64,000 bases of DNA from Dermatophagoides farinae. Its lineage: Eukaryota; Arthropoda; Arachnida; Sarcoptiformes; Pyroglyphidae. Below are positions 41,869 through 54,929 of this stretch, one piece after another. The stretch spans positions 849,001-913,000 of the forward strand of contig NC_134684.1 of assembly GCF_024713945.1 (NCBI RefSeq), given 5' to 3'. The notes beneath the pieces were generated by a model, which was given only the letters and a program-made list of their open reading frames with translations, did not search any database and was not told the origin of the DNA. How positions within the stretch are numbered: position 1 is the stretch's first letter; every line of letters starts with the position of its first letter. The position numbers and the translations under genes are program-made.

Positions 41869-43077
41869 TATGATCGATTGATAATGGTGATGATGATCTC
41901 CACTTATTGTGTGTGTGTGTGTATTTTGTGTGTTTTTGTGAATACAGTAGCACACACACACACACACACAACAATTCTTTTCAATTCCTCTCCAAATATA
42001 ATCGCGATAATAGGCAAGTTACATTAGTAAATTAGACATAAGGCAAACATAGTTTTTTCTGTTGTTGTTGTTGTTGTTATTGTAAAAAGCAACAAGTGCT
42101 AAAAACAATACTTGAAACAAAAAAAAAATTACAACTTGTTATCACTAACAAGAAAAAGCAAAAAACTAATAATCAAAACAGGACAAATTATTAAAAATGA
42201 TGAGATTGATCAATCAATCAAATTAAACATTGATGAATTTGATATGTATGGATACACACAAATCCAATTTATGATAGCCAGTGGATCCGTAAATTGACAG
42301 GTAGTTGTAATAACCAATGTATGTATGTATGTGTGTATGTATGGTAAGTTTATTTTCAATGGCCAGCTTAATTTTTGTTTTCAAATTTCACAGATTGAAA
42401 AAATGATTATCATACGACTTGATTCAAAGGAAAATCATCATCACCACTGCAATCATATCAAAAAAGAAAAAAAAATTGGATTTTTATTTTCCAATTTTAT
42501 GTTGTGTATCCTTTTTTTGCTTTGCTTTGCTTTAAAAGACAGATAAATCTTATCTATCTATATATAAATAAAAAAAAAAGAACAAATGTCAATAGAATTT
42601 GTACTCAGGACTTTCTCACTCAGTAATAATTAATAACATTACCTCGACGACATTTTTTTCATCCAAATTTATCTTTTCTTTCTACTAACCAACCATCATT
42701 ATCATTACACAGTAAAATATTCCGATTAGCGCTATTTTGGAACGTAACGCGGCACATTACTGTATATTGAGATGTTGCATCCCTGACATAGTAATTTTTT
42801 TTTTTTTTTTTTTGGTAATGACAACGATGAAACTTTACCCAAACAATGACAATGACAATAAAATGTAAAAAGTGTTAATAACTCTTGATAATTTGTTATC
42901 GTTTTTTTTATTTATTGAAAAAAAACTTTTTTTTTACAAATTCATTCGAATTCTTCTATAGGTGGATGGAAGTAGAGAGAATGTAATTTGAAACAAGTTC
43001 AATAAAATGGAATTAAAAAGGATGAAAGTCAAATCATCATCATCATCATTTTTTTCTCATAATTTTGATAGTTTTCA
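41869..43077. other. Intergenic region, G-alpha 5' side to zeta-COP 3' end
   Basis: 1.2 kb. It holds the G-alpha leader/promoter, with GT/CA repeats near 41910 and 41950 and a GTT tract near 42060, a less AT-rich island at 42720-42794 followed by a T19 run, and minus-strand AATAAA hexamers at 42907-42916, about 165 nt past the zeta-COP stop. The open frame at 42112-42297 has no recognisable content. Confidence 0.5.
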
Positions 43078-43999
43078 TTATCGTAATAATGACCATTTAA
43101 TCTGTTCACGTGCTGATTGTAAAACTTGAGCAACAGTTTGTTCATTAAATGGTAGATCATCCATTTTATTTGCCGTAACTTTTTGTACAATAGCTATAGG
43201 ATCTGATTCTAGATAGATTCTAAAAAAAACAAAATGGAAAAAAAATTTGGATAAATTTCAACAATTTCAAAAAAAAATTTCAATCACACATACCCTCCAT
43301 CACAAATTTCATCCAATGCTAATATAACCATGTCAAGATTTTCCAGTAATGTTTTCTTTTCAACATTTTTCTTCAATATATGTGATAATGATTCAAATAG
43401 GCAATTCATGATACTATTCAAAATTAACTAAAACAAACAAAATATATATGGAATGATTATAAATGTGAAAATCAATCACGTGAAAGCATGCAACCAAACA
43501 TACCCCATTCTCATTGGCATTGCCCATAATGTAGAAAAAAAGATCGACAGAATTTCGATAAATACAGGTAAAACCATCCAACATTATTACTTCACCATTA
43601 GCACGATGTGTTTTATTGAATAAATTTCTTTCAAATGTTTTCTGATCTTTCACCGAACCGAATGTTTCATTATAATACTTGAAACAAAACAAAATGAAAA
43701 AAAAAAGAATTTTTTTAATCAATAAACCGAAAAAAATATCAACAAATTAAAATCATACTTTGGCAAAAATACGATTACCATCATTATCCAGTATGGCGAT
43801 TCCTTTGACCGAATATAAATTTGGTTCCTGCATTGGTAAAAAAAAAAATCGTAATGAATAAAATGAATGGCGTCAATGAAATATAGAATAAAAAAAAAGT
43901 GGAATAAAGTCCAAACACAAAAATTATCTCCCTATCATGATGATGATGATGATAAAAAAAAACTTGAAAAATTACCAACAACGATGATTCAACAGTCAT
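43078..43999 (-). CDS. COPZ: Coatomer subunit zeta (zeta-COP)
   Basis: Small longin-fold subunit of the COPI coat; it packs against the trunk of gamma-COP, like the AP sigma subunits. Five exons: 43976-43999, 43759-43827, 43504-43677, 43294-43427 and 43078-43219, giving 180 aa (human COPZ1 177). After splicing: MTVESSLL, then [43 protein letters not shown] with [63 protein letters not shown], and the family's ending [21 protein letters not shown]. The first coding exon is 24 nt and starts at ATG 43999. All junction phases agree. Confidence 0.96.
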
Positions 44000-44630
44000 G
44001 ATGATGATGTTTGTATAAATTCGAATTTTATAAACGTCGAACAAAAAAGTTGTATTGTTCACAAATCAAATCAAAATGATTGTAAATCCACAACAACAGT
44101 GTATTGCACTGTCTTCGAGATGATGATTTCTTCTTGTTTACGAAAAATTATAAGCCTTTTTTTCGTAAAAATAAAATAAAATCTTTATTATTTATATATA
44201 TCATCAAACCATTTTCATTTGATGTCGTGTCGATTGTCTCATGATGATCATCAACATATAAACTTGGCATTTTCTTGACCACTTTCGCCATCTAGTAATG
44301 AGAATAAGCTATACTTTTTTCGAATATTTAAAACAAAAACAAAAACAAACAAAAAAATTCTTCCTGGTTCAATCATCAATAGGTTGGTTTTTATTTATAA
44401 ATAAAAATAAACATTTCAAAGCAATAATTTATAGTCAACAAAAAAAAATTGGTATGTATAAAGTGTTACTATAAAATCTCCTTATAATAATTAGACAAAA
44501 TGAGATCATCGAACGCGACATTGAATCAATTTTTTAATTTTATCATTATAAATGATATAATTGGCCGCTGATGATGATGATGGTAATTTTTTTTTTTAAA
44601 TTGGCAACATTAACAAAAAATTGATTTGAA
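44000..44630. other. Intergenic region, zeta-COP promoter and TMEM165 3' end
   Basis: 631 bp. It includes a CTCF-like CGCCATCTAGTAA motif at 44286-44298 and a minus-strand AATAAA at 44390-44395, about 240 nt past the TMEM165 stop. Confidence 0.55.
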
Positions 44631-45440
44631 TTAATTAAGAAATATTCCTAATATTGCAAATAATAGGAAAATGAATGCACCAAGTATAGTGACAGTTTTT
44701 ACTGAAATCATTTGCGATATAATACGGCCACCAAGTACAGCAATACCGGTGCAAATAAAATGGCCAGATAATGCTCCAAAAAATACACCATAAATATCAT
44801 CACTTGCAGCCAATATAATGGTCGATATTTGTGATCTATCACCCCATTCAGCTAAAAATGTCATGGTGAATGTTTCGATAAACACTAATGATAAGTATTG
44901 CATTAATTTTCTTCGCATCTTTGTTGTCATCGATAATTTTCTGGGTGTTTTAATAATACCAGTTTCTGGATCTTGATGAACTGGTATACTTTCATAATCA
45001 ATAGACGCGGTTAATTCTTTTTTATTTATAGCTTTTTGTACTTCTTCCATTTCTTCTTTGGAATCTTCATCAGTCATATTACAACCTTCGTAAAACATTT
45101 TAATGGCAAATATCAGAAACAGGCCACTGGATGCATATTTAATTACAACCGGTGGTATAACAGTTGTAGCCATACCCATCAATACGGCCAATGTATTCAT
45201 CACCAATATGGCCAACATTGCGGCGGCAAAAACTTTTAACCGTGAATGACGCATAGCCATTATAGCCGCAATAAAAAATGTTTTATCACCCAATTCTGAA
45301 ACGATGATCACCGAAAATGATGCAATATAACCATGAATGAATTTCACTTCATTGAGCCGTGACCAGAATGTTACATCATCACCTGTTGTTGTTGAATTAC
45401 TATTGCCGGCCAATAGATCAGATATTAATGTGGCGACCAT
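44631..45440 (-). CDS. TMEM165: TMEM165/GDT1 family cation transporter (UPF0016)
   Basis: Multi-pass Golgi/endosomal membrane protein thought to import Mn2+ (and Ca2+) in exchange for protons, supporting glycosyltransferases. Single exon, 269 aa, ATG at 45440. The two hallmark motifs are ELGDKTFFIAAIMAMRHSR in the first half and EWGDRSQISTIILAA in the second, in the antiparallel repeat arrangement of the family, with about six hydrophobic helices. The central cytosolic loop (MTDEDSKEEMEEVQ, RKLSMTTKMRRKLMQ) is hydrophilic. The N-terminus is shorter than in human (324 aa) and starts directly with a luminal segment and the first helix, without an obvious cleaved signal. The ending FIFLLFAILGIFLN is a membrane helix. 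Confidence 0.95.
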   Translation of the reverse strand: MVATLISDLLAGNSNSTTTGDDVTFWSRLNEVKFIHGYIASFSVIIVSELGDKTFFIAAIMAMRHSRLKVFAAAMLAILVMNTLAVLMGMATTVIPPVVIKYASSGLFLIFAIKMFYEGCNMTDEDSKEEMEEVQKAINKKELTASIDYESIPVHQDPETGIIKTPRKLSMTTKMRRKLMQYLSLVFIETFTMTFLAEWGDRSQISTIILAASDDIYGVFFGALSGHFICTGIAVLGGRIISQMISVKTVTILGAFIFLLFAILGIFLN

Positions 45441-45644
45441 TATTATTATCTTTGTTGATTGGAAACAGGAAAATTAAACAACAATTTTTTTAGATGAATG
45501 TATTTCTTCGTGAGAGAAAATTGAAAATTTTTGTACCGACTGCTTTTTCGTTCAAGTATTTGTAAATGACAATATAATGGAAATAATTATAACGAGATAT
45601 ATAGTCCAAAAAAAATATCGGTGGATGAAAATAGGACTCTCGAT

Positions 45645-45683
45645 GTCGACGACGACGACGACGACTACGACGACGTCAACGAC
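45645..45683. repeat. (GAC)n triplet tract
   Basis: Imperfect GAC/GTC repeat about 205 bp upstream of the TMEM165 ATG, unusually GC-rich for the window. Confidence 0.75.
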
Positions 45684-45908
45684 AATATCTAATCATATAA
45701 ATATCACTATAATAAAAAAGAAATTCACACTAAGATCATGATGATATTGTCAAAAGATAATGATGTAAAAAAAATTATAATTCACTAGCCAACAATATCC
45801 AAAGAAATGAGAAACATCATTCATCACCATTATCAGTTATTAGCAATTTATGAATCACCCTCGAAACTCATATATGAGTCAAAGAAGAAGCATAGAAAAT
45901 AGGGTCTG

Positions 45909-45916
45909 TCACGTGA
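45909..45916. promoter_or_regulatory. TCACGTGA palindrome (E-box, CLEAR-like)
   Basis: GTCACGTGAT fits the bHLH-Zip/TFEB-type E-box; it lies about 470 bp upstream of the TMEM165 ATG. Function is inference. Confidence 0.35.
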
Positions 45917-47220
45917 TATGACGTGTTAACCGTGTGATGATGAGCGATTTATTCGATAGTATCACGATTTTTTTTTTGATTGTTTTATCGATTTCCAAAA
46001 TGAATCCGAAAGATTCAATGACTTGTCACAAAAAATAAGATTATAAAATAAAACAATAAAATATGAATTCAAATTAAAAGCCCCAAATTGATAATACGGT
46101 AGAATTTTTAGATTTGTTATAAAATGAAGCCCAAAGAATTTGGATAATCCAATGGATGTCAGCAACATCATCACCAGAATTGGTAGCGGCATTGACAATT
46201 TTTTTTTTTTTTTTGCATGTACCGCTCCTTCGTATATTTTAACATTTTATGACTCGTTGTCATATAGTCGACGTTGATCACACATCACATCACAGTCTAT
46301 TTCTATTGATAAACTATCAATGTATGAATTGACTTGTATGGATTTTTTTTTTCATTTTCATTGACTTTCAACATTTCAAAATTTATAACATGCAAGATTA
46401 TTTGTACAATTTTTTTTTCATAGCCTATATTTTCATGATGTTGCGGTAATAAACATCAATCAATCAATCAATCAATCATCAATCAATTGATTAATAATAA
46501 ATCGTTAAACAAAATCAAACAAGAGCCGCTTTTTATTCATCATTTTATCTATAGAACAAAAAGTCTGGATAAAAATTTTATTTTTTTTTTCTTTCCAATC
46601 ACATTTCGTATTTCGTGACAGAAAATAAAATGCTAAATTCTTATCTTATTATATTTGATTGATTGATAAGTTGTGGTTTTAATTTTTTCTAAATAATGAA
46701 TTTGATTGATGATATATAGAAAAAAAAATTCAAATCATCATTATATAACGTCATTAATGAATTGGAACATTATTGGAGCGGTATACAATTTTTTTTTTTT
46801 TTTTTTAATAGGCGGGAAATATAGTGTATATTGGAATCATCATTCAGAATAATAATAATTTTTGCCGGATAATCAACCATCTAGTGGTAGTGGTATAATA
46901 ATCAACCAAAAAAAAAAAAAAAAATATCGAATAAGTATTGCCATCTATTGTCAGAATTATCAAACAAATTCTTAAGTATGAGTTGTGTGGATGAGAAACT
47001 CACACACACACATCGATCGATCGAACAAAAGGAATGAGTGAGTGTGTGTGTGTGTATTGTGTATATGCTCTTTTGCCCGTGTGTGTGTATTTTTGATGAC
47101 CATATTATTCATCATCATCATCATCATCATCATTCGCCATACATATAACACACACACAAACATACACCGAAATAGATTTTTTTTTTTTTTTCAACATACA
47201 GACATTATTATAAAAAAAAA

Positions 47221-50200
47221 ATGGCGAACAACATTCAATTTAAGAAAAAAGATAATAATAATGGATTAAATTTAAAATTTTTTGAATCATCTGAAACTAT
47301 ACAATTATTTGATACGATACGACAATGGCTACAAAAGAATTGTAAAAAGGTATGTGGTTTTTTATTCCGAATGGTGTTTTTTTTTGCATGTTTTTCATAA
47401 TATTTTTTTTTCAAATAAACAAACAAAAATATTAGCCGGTTATTGGTTATGTGTTTATCATCTGATCTGATATATTGTGTAATTGCATAAAATTTAATTA
47501 ATTAAAACACTGTGTGTGTGTGTTTTGCTTATCCATAATTCATTCATCTTTTCTAATGATGAATCTATATATGAATGTGAAATGCTTATGGTACATTATT
47601 ATGTCACATATCTATCAAAAAATTACTCATTACCAAAAACATGCACACACACACACACAAACAAACACGAGCATTATAACTGTCTCAATAATTTTTTTTT
47701 TTTTTTTTTGATGTCAATGATGATAACAATTTTTTCTTTTTTTGACAATTATGTTGTTGACATATCATTAATGATTGATTAATTTTCTTTTTTTTTATTT
47801 CTTTATTTGTTCTTGTCACATGTAGTTTGTTCAAATTGATCCACCTACGAATAAAAGTTTGGCAAATTTAACCTGTCAATTATTACAATTTCAAGAAGAT
47901 AGTTTAGGCAAAAATGGTTCCATTTCAACCACCAGTGGTGGTGGTGTTGGAGATTCTGGCGGTGATTCGTCGGCTACAACGGCTACTACTACCGGTAGTG
48001 GAACAACAACAACAACGGAAACATCATCATCCACAGCTACTACGAAACAGCAACAATTGTTTCAAAGATTGCCTTATAAATGTTTTATAGATTTTAAATC
48101 TGGCGGTAAACTTTGTCGTATATTTGAATTTGTATTCAAATTTAAAACTGAACAAGGATGGCGTCGTTTTGATTTTCAATCACAATCTCGTATGGATCGT
48201 AATGTTGAAATGTTTATTGGCCTATATAAATTTTTACAAACAAATCAATGTTTAATTGAACCACATGTGTACATCTTACCTGAAGTGGATAAAGTATTGG
48301 CAACAAAATTACGTGATATCATCAAAAGATATCATGCAAAATGTTTAGAATCTCCAAATGAAGCAACACATATTGTTTTTCCAACAACAGTGGCAGCCAC
48401 TCAACATACAGATAGTAATGGTGATGAATTTGTTCGTATCGTTATGAAACGTGATCGTTCGCTTCTTGTTCATTGTCTTGGTCGACCAGATAGCTATGAT
48501 ACATGGTTGAATATTGATGTCGATTTAGAACCAGAAAATGAACGTGACCACAATGATACACCATATGAATTGTCAGCCAATTGGTTAATCGATACTGATG
48601 AATACAATGAATGGATGAACGAAGAAGATTATGAAATTGATGTTGATCGTAATGGAAAACGAATACCGAAACGTTCTAGATTTACAATAGAAGAATTACA
48701 TAATGAAGAAAAACGAGATAAACGTTCCAATTCTATACAAAAAAGTAAACGTCGTCGTTCACCATCACCACAATCGGATAAGAAACGTAGCCGTGGAAAA
48801 GGAGCCAGTGCACGTAGTCCTGCACCGGTTACAATGACAAATTCAAATAAGAAAAAATTCAAAAATGAAGACGATGAAGATCTCACCAAAGATATGGACA
48901 ATCCTTCACCGGAAACTCATTTTCAAGTTGTCAATTTAAATCGAAATTCTATTTCAGCTGGAAATCGTAATCAAAAAGATAATGAATCAATGCCAATCAA
49001 AGGTGGTACAATTATTGATTTAGATTCCAATGATTATGATCAACAAGATCAACAACAATCGAAACATTTGAATAATAATTCATCAAATAATAATGCAACC
49101 GATGGTGGTGGTAATGGTGGTAAACCATCATCACGATCAGCATCACCATCATCGAATCGTAATTATCATCAACAATCGAATGGAACATCGGGTTTAGTTT
49201 CAATCAATAATCATAGTAGCAGTAATAACTTTGATAAAGATGATAGCCAAGATGATAATGTTACTGAACAGGCTAATCATATAATCATACCGTCATATGC
49301 ATCATGGTTTGATTATAATTGTATTCATGCTGTTGAACGTCGTGCATTGCCTGAATTTTTTAATGGTCGTAATAAATCCAAAACACCAGAAGTATATATT
49401 GCCTATCGAAATTTTATGATCGACACCTATCGTTTGAATCCAACCGAATATCTAACATTGACGGCTGTAAGAAGAAATATTGCCGGTGATGTTTGTGCTA
49501 TAATGCGTGTTCATGCATTCCTCGAACAATGGGGTCTAATCAATTATCAGGTGGATGTAGATGCAAGACCAACACCGATGGGACCACCATCAACTAGCCA
49601 TTTTCATGTACTTGTGGACACACCATCTGGTTTGCAACCATTGAATCCTCCTCGTGGTCAGGTATCAGCTTCTAATTCATCATCATCATCGGCCACACAA
49701 CAAATGTTGAATCTTCCTAAAGAGAATGGTGTTGGATTATCATCGAAAAAAGAATCTGAAAATATCAATGGATTTGGCGATAATTTTGGATTGAAATTAG
49801 ATCAATATGCTCGAAAGAATTCCTATTTCAAAAGTAAAGCTGCAGCCAATCTATCGAGAGAATGGACGGAACAAGAAACATTATTGTTGCTTGAAGCACT
49901 GGAATTGTATAAAGATGATTGGAATAAAGTTTGTGAACATATTGGTTCACGTACACAAGATGAATGTATTTTACATTTTCTTCGATTACCCATTGAAGAT
50001 CCATACTTGGAAGATACAAACAATGCTTTGGGCCCTCTATCTTATCATCCAATTCCATTTTCCAAATCTGGCAATCCTATTATGTCGACAGTTGCATTTT
50101 TGGCTTCCGTTGTTGATCCAAGAATAGCTGCATCAGCTGCCAAAGCAGCAATGGATGAATTTGCTAAATTAAAAGATGAAATACCACCATCATTGGCCGA

Positions 50201-51088
50201 ACAGCATAGTAAAAATGTTGATGCATCATCATCATCATCAGCTGCTGAATCAAATAACGTTCGATCAGATCAGAAAACAACAGCCTCTGATAAAACGGAA
50301 AAAGTGTCGTCTGAAGTTGAAAAAGATAAAGATAATCGAAACAAAGATGAAGTTAGTATTAATGGCGGTGATGCAGATCAACAGGTGATTAAACAGGAAG
50401 CGGCATCTGAAGATTCTTCTGCTTCATCAACTGATAATAATAACAAGAAAGATAAAGAAGATGGAAAAATGGATGTTGATGGTCAACGAGAAGAATCTTC
50501 ATCATCACAACAATCGGCTGATAAATCATCTAAAGAATCTGATGTATCGAGCGAACAACAACAACAAACTAAAGATGGTCAACAACAATCTGAACAATTA
50601 TCATCTACAGATGTCACTATGGCTGATAAAAATGATACCGTTAATACAAAAACTAAAGACAAAGAAAAGGAATTGACAGAAAAAGAAAAAAATGTGATAA
50701 AAGAATCACAAATATCGGTTGCCGCTGCTGCTGCATTAGGTTCGGCTGCTGTTAAAGCTAGACATTTGGCTGCAATCGAAGAAAGAAAAATTAAATCATT
50801 GGTCGCTTTATTGGTCGAAACTCAGATGAAAAAATTGGAAATAAAGCTCAAACATTTTGAAGAACTTGAAGCCATTATGGATCGTGAGAAAGAAACGGTA
50901 AGAATTTTTTTTGTTGAAAAATTTATTTAAACAATAAAAATGACAACTATTTTCTTTCTTTCTCTTGATTATAGCTCGAATATCAACGACAACAATTGAT
51001 GCAAGAAAGGCAACAATTTCATATGGAACAGATAAAAGCGGCAGAGAATCGGGCAAGAAGTCAAGCACAGCAAATGTTTTATCAACAA

Positions 51089-51119
<31 letters not shown>

Positions 51120-52466
51120 AACAATCACAAGATAATAGGCTAAATCAACATTTGAACATAACAGCTTCCGGTGCAGCACCACCAACCGTTATACCTCCTG
51201 CCTCTCAAATTCCACAACCACCGCCACCATCACAAACTGCTCAACAAATAGCGCCACATATGCAGATTCGACCACCACCACCACAGATACCATCAACCGT
51301 ACAACAACAACATCCGGGGATGACACCACAACAGTCACACCTACCACAACCCCCTTCGGCGACAAGTATGTAGAATAGATCGATAATGCTTCATGATGTT
51401 TAAAATAATTTTTTTTTCATTTCAGATGTTCCCGTCGGTAACAATGTAGTGATGGCTCCATCCGTGGGAGAAATTGCCATTCAACAATCTCAACCACAAC
51501 AACCAACAATTTCCAATCCACAAACGCAACATCCGTCGTTTCTTTCCACTTCTCATCAACAAATAGGAGGATCATCAATGCCTCAATCACAAATGACCAT
51601 ACCGCAGCAGAAGCCACAACATCCGGTGTCATCCACCTTACAACAACAACCCAATGTAGCACCTCCATTATCATCTATTACTTCTGTTCCACAACAACAA
51701 CAACAAGATTCAGATCTACCCCAAACGCTTCAAACACCATCAACCACACAGCCTGAAATGGTTATTTCTCATCCTCAAACATCACAACAACCAGTAGCAA
51801 CGATTATGCCCCAACAACAACAATCTAGTAATAATACACCAACGGCTACACCAGCTGTTCCTATGAATTATCCATCTTTGAATGCTAATAGTAAATACAA
51901 ATTTTGATAAGATTAAAATCATCATTACAGTTTTATAATGGAAATTTAATTTTTTTTGATTAGATGCGAATCAAGTGCAAAATATTCCGGTTCATCAGCA
52001 ACAACAACAACAACCACCACTATCATCAACATTCGTAGAACCGCAACAGCAGCAACCGCAGCCAATAACGACTAGTTCAGATCCAGCAACAATGTCATCA
52101 TCATCATCATCACAGCAACCACTATTAGAAACGATACCTACAACAGAATTGCAGCATACGAATCCGGTAATAGCTACAAATACAGCACAGAATTCTAGCG
52201 TAGAACAGCAGAATATTGTTACAGCAGCGCCGGCAATTATTCCGACAACGATTCAACAACCGATTGTTCCACAACAACAAGTGATTAGTAATAATAATAA
52301 TAATAATAATGATCAGCCACAAGCGTCTTTAGCATCAGCAGCAGCACAACAACCTCCACAATCAAATAATGATACAGTGACCACCGCCACTACATCATCT
52401 GCTGCTGTTCCAGTCACTGTACTAACAAATACTGCGGCTACTAATGAAAATCAATCATCCACGTGA
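47221..52466 (+). CDS. SMARCC: SWI/SNF complex subunit SMARCC (Moira/BAF155/170)
   Basis: Scaffold subunit of BAF-type chromatin-remodelling complexes. Exons: 47221-47349, 47826-50897, 50975-51365, 51426-51890 and 51964-52466, giving 1519 aa. The N-terminal MarR/BRCT-chromo module runs through PPTNKSLANLTCQLLQFQED, EQGWRRFDFQ, SRMDRNVEMF and DSYDTWLNID to WMNEEDYEID. Then NHIIIPSYASWFDYNCIHAV begins the SWIRM domain (about 525-620), which binds SNF5/INI1. The SANT domain REWTEQETLLLLEALELY (about 719-770) is followed by QDECILHFLRLPIEDPYLED and NPIMSTVAFLASVVDPR. A conserved coiled coil at about 1000-1085 (EERKIKSLVALLVETQMKKL) spans the exon 2/3 junction. The C-terminus is Gln/Pro/Ser-rich over four exons, longer than in vertebrates, with CAA repeats. 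Phases agree at every junction. Intron 1 is 476 nt, long for this window. Confidence 0.96.
47350..47825 (+). other. SMARCC intron 1
   Basis: 476-nt intron (GTATGT donor, CATGTAG acceptor) with GT/CA repeats and a T run near 47692-47709. Nothing coding seen. Confidence 0.8.
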
Positions 52467-54252
52467 TTGATATGATTCAAATTAGTGGTATTGAAGATAA
52501 TGGTGGTGATAAGTATTTATTTTTCATTTTATAATTAAGTGGCTATGTGACAACATTTATACATTCTAACATTTGCATCATTCGGACTTGAAAATTTGAA
52601 GAAAAAAAAAAACTCATTTCATGTATATAAATACGGAATCTGGCATTTTGTAAGCATTCAACATAATAATCAGCATAAAATTCGAACATCATTCACATCA
52701 AAATACACTTTTATTATCATCACATTTTTCTAAAGAAGAAAATTTTCCTACTATCAATTATGATGGATATAAAGAATATTTTTCACATTACATAATTATT
52801 ATTGAATTTAGCAGTGTGTGCTAGGAGCTTTTTTTTGTTTGTTTGAATGACATTATCATCATCATCATATAATGATAATAGATACAATTTCTTTTCATTT
52901 TTCTTTTTTTTTTGACAAATTGATTTATTTGATGATCATCAAATTGTTTATTTAGACACAATTACATTACATTATTATTATTATAATGATAAGGAATATA
53001 AAAAACAAAAGAAAATTGCAAAAAAAATGAATGAAAATTACAATCATCACCACCATATACACATTTATTCATATTTTTTACATTAATTCTTTCACTTGAA
53101 TATCTATAAATGAAATTAATGATGATTTTATCATGTTTCCAAAAACAAAACACACACACACACCTCTTTTGCATATTTTTTAATGAAATAAATATTACAC
53201 ACACATTCATATATGATTCTTATTTGAAGAAAATGAAAAAATTCCATGTTTTTTTTTTGAATGGCAAATATAATTTTAAATTTGGCGCCAATTTCTAGCT
53301 ATAGCTCCATCTAGGCAGTAATTTTTTTTTTTTTTTTTGGTTATATATACATACAGCATACAGAGACAGACACAAGAATCCCTTGGGTTTTTTTTCTATC
53401 TGGGATCTGGTTCTACAATAATAATAATAATAATAATAATCAGGTGGGTATCTACAAATGAACGAATGATTGAAAAATTGAAAAAGAGAAAGAGAGAACA
53501 AATGATGGCCACTACTTTCTTTCTCTCTCTCTCTATTTCTCTATATCTAATTTTTTTGTCTTTCTTCAATAATAACAACTACGTTATTACACAACACACA
53601 TAAGTTCGGACGGCTTCTTTTTTTTTCTTCAAATTCATTCATTCATTGATGGTGATGTGTGTGTGTTATGTTACTTTTTTTTTGTTCTCCCATGTATATA
53701 TATTCAATTCAATTTGATTTTCATTCCTGATGTAGGGTTTGCCTTTTTCGTTTTTTTTTCTGGGGTGTCTGTTGCTCCAAACGCAAATATATTACCAACA
53801 AATCAACCAAAAATGGATCTTTGCCTATGTCGTCGTCGTTTTTTTTTTTGGCTAAGTCGCAGCTGCTAAACGAGTGTGTCTGTATGTTGTGTGTGTGTGT
53901 GTGTGTTTGTGTATGATTTGTTTGTTTGTTTGTTGTTGTTGTATGTGGAGATGAGCCAATGGCATAAAAAATAATGTTTTGTGATAATATAAAGAAATTA
54001 AAATCCACTGACTGATGATGAAAAAAGTAAACTATAAAGATTCTTAACAACAACAACAACAACAGCAACAACAAAAGAATGAAATAAAATAAATGAAAAA
54101 ATTCACCTGCTGATGTGCTCACTGCCTGCCTTTGTAACAACATTATCACAGGCCACACACACAATCATCAATTTCATCATCATTATCATCATCATTTATT
54201 GACCACCGGCATTCATCAGACCTTTATTGTCTTTTGATTTTTGGACTGTATG

Positions 54253-54253
<1 letters not shown>

Positions 54254-54287
<34 letters not shown>
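54254..54287. repeat. (GT)17 microsatellite
   Basis: Uninterrupted TG/GT repeat in the gap between SMARCC and the FBXL gene. Confidence 0.85.
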
Positions 54288-54289
<2 letters not shown>

Positions 54290-54773
54290 GTCCATTTTTT
54301 TTCTCAGTTGTGCCATTTGATTATCATCATCATCATCATCATCATCACTAAAAAAAAAGATTTTTATTATTATTATTATCGATAATGGTTTTTTTTTATA
54401 TTTCAACATCAATAACAACAACACTTTTTTAGTTTGTGTCAACAAACAAAATCACATCCAACACACTCACACACACACACACAGTTCATCGAAAAATGAA
54501 TAAATGATAAAAACGTCATAATGTGATTATTATGATGATGACAACGTTAAAAATTAAATTGTCAACAACATCAACATTATCCATCACATACACACACACA
54601 CACATCATCATCATTCATTGTGTAAAAAAAAAAATTTTTTTATAAATCAGTAAATGACAATGACAATGAAATTTTTCGATTCGATTTTTGCTTCATAATT
54701 AATATAATAAATATAAATATATAAATGACCCCTGAAATTTTTTTTTGTTTCTTATGAAAATTAATCAACGACG

Positions 54774-54929
54774 ATGAAATCGTTGACTTGTCTTTCCAAT
54801 AATAATTCTTCATCATCATCATCATCATCATCATCGTCATCGACTTCAACATCATCAAATAATTCATCAATAACAAATAGTGGTGGACCCATGAAACGAA
54901 CTTCATTCAAAGCACATAATCGAATAAAG
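54774..54929 (+). CDS. Possible alternative first exon of the FBXL gene
   Basis: ATG-started open stretch of 52 codons: MKSLTCLSNN, a long Ser run, then GGPMKRTSFKAHNRIK, followed by GTTCCA, which could act as a weak donor. It ends in phase 0, the phase in which FBXL exon 2 starts at 56604, so splicing to it would give an alternative N-terminus. The last 16 residues are not repeat-derived. The donor is poor and no homology was recognised, so this is a candidate only. Confidence 0.25.

Larger units (their letters stand above)
45441..47220. promoter_or_regulatory. Divergent intergenic region, TMEM165 / SMARCC
   Basis: 1.8 kb between two outward-facing ATGs. It contains a GAC/GTC triplet tract (45645-45683), a TCACGTGA palindrome (45909-45916), an (ATCA)n tract near 46460, A/T runs, and two CTCF-like motifs, CCATCTAGTGG (46878-46888) and GCCATCTATTG (46940-46950), about 270-340 bp before the SMARCC ATG. 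No exon seen. Confidence 0.55.

Noticed and set aside
42112-42297. 61-codon frame upstream of the G-alpha gene
   Set aside because: Lys/Ile/Asn-rich as expected of AT-rich noise; no family match.
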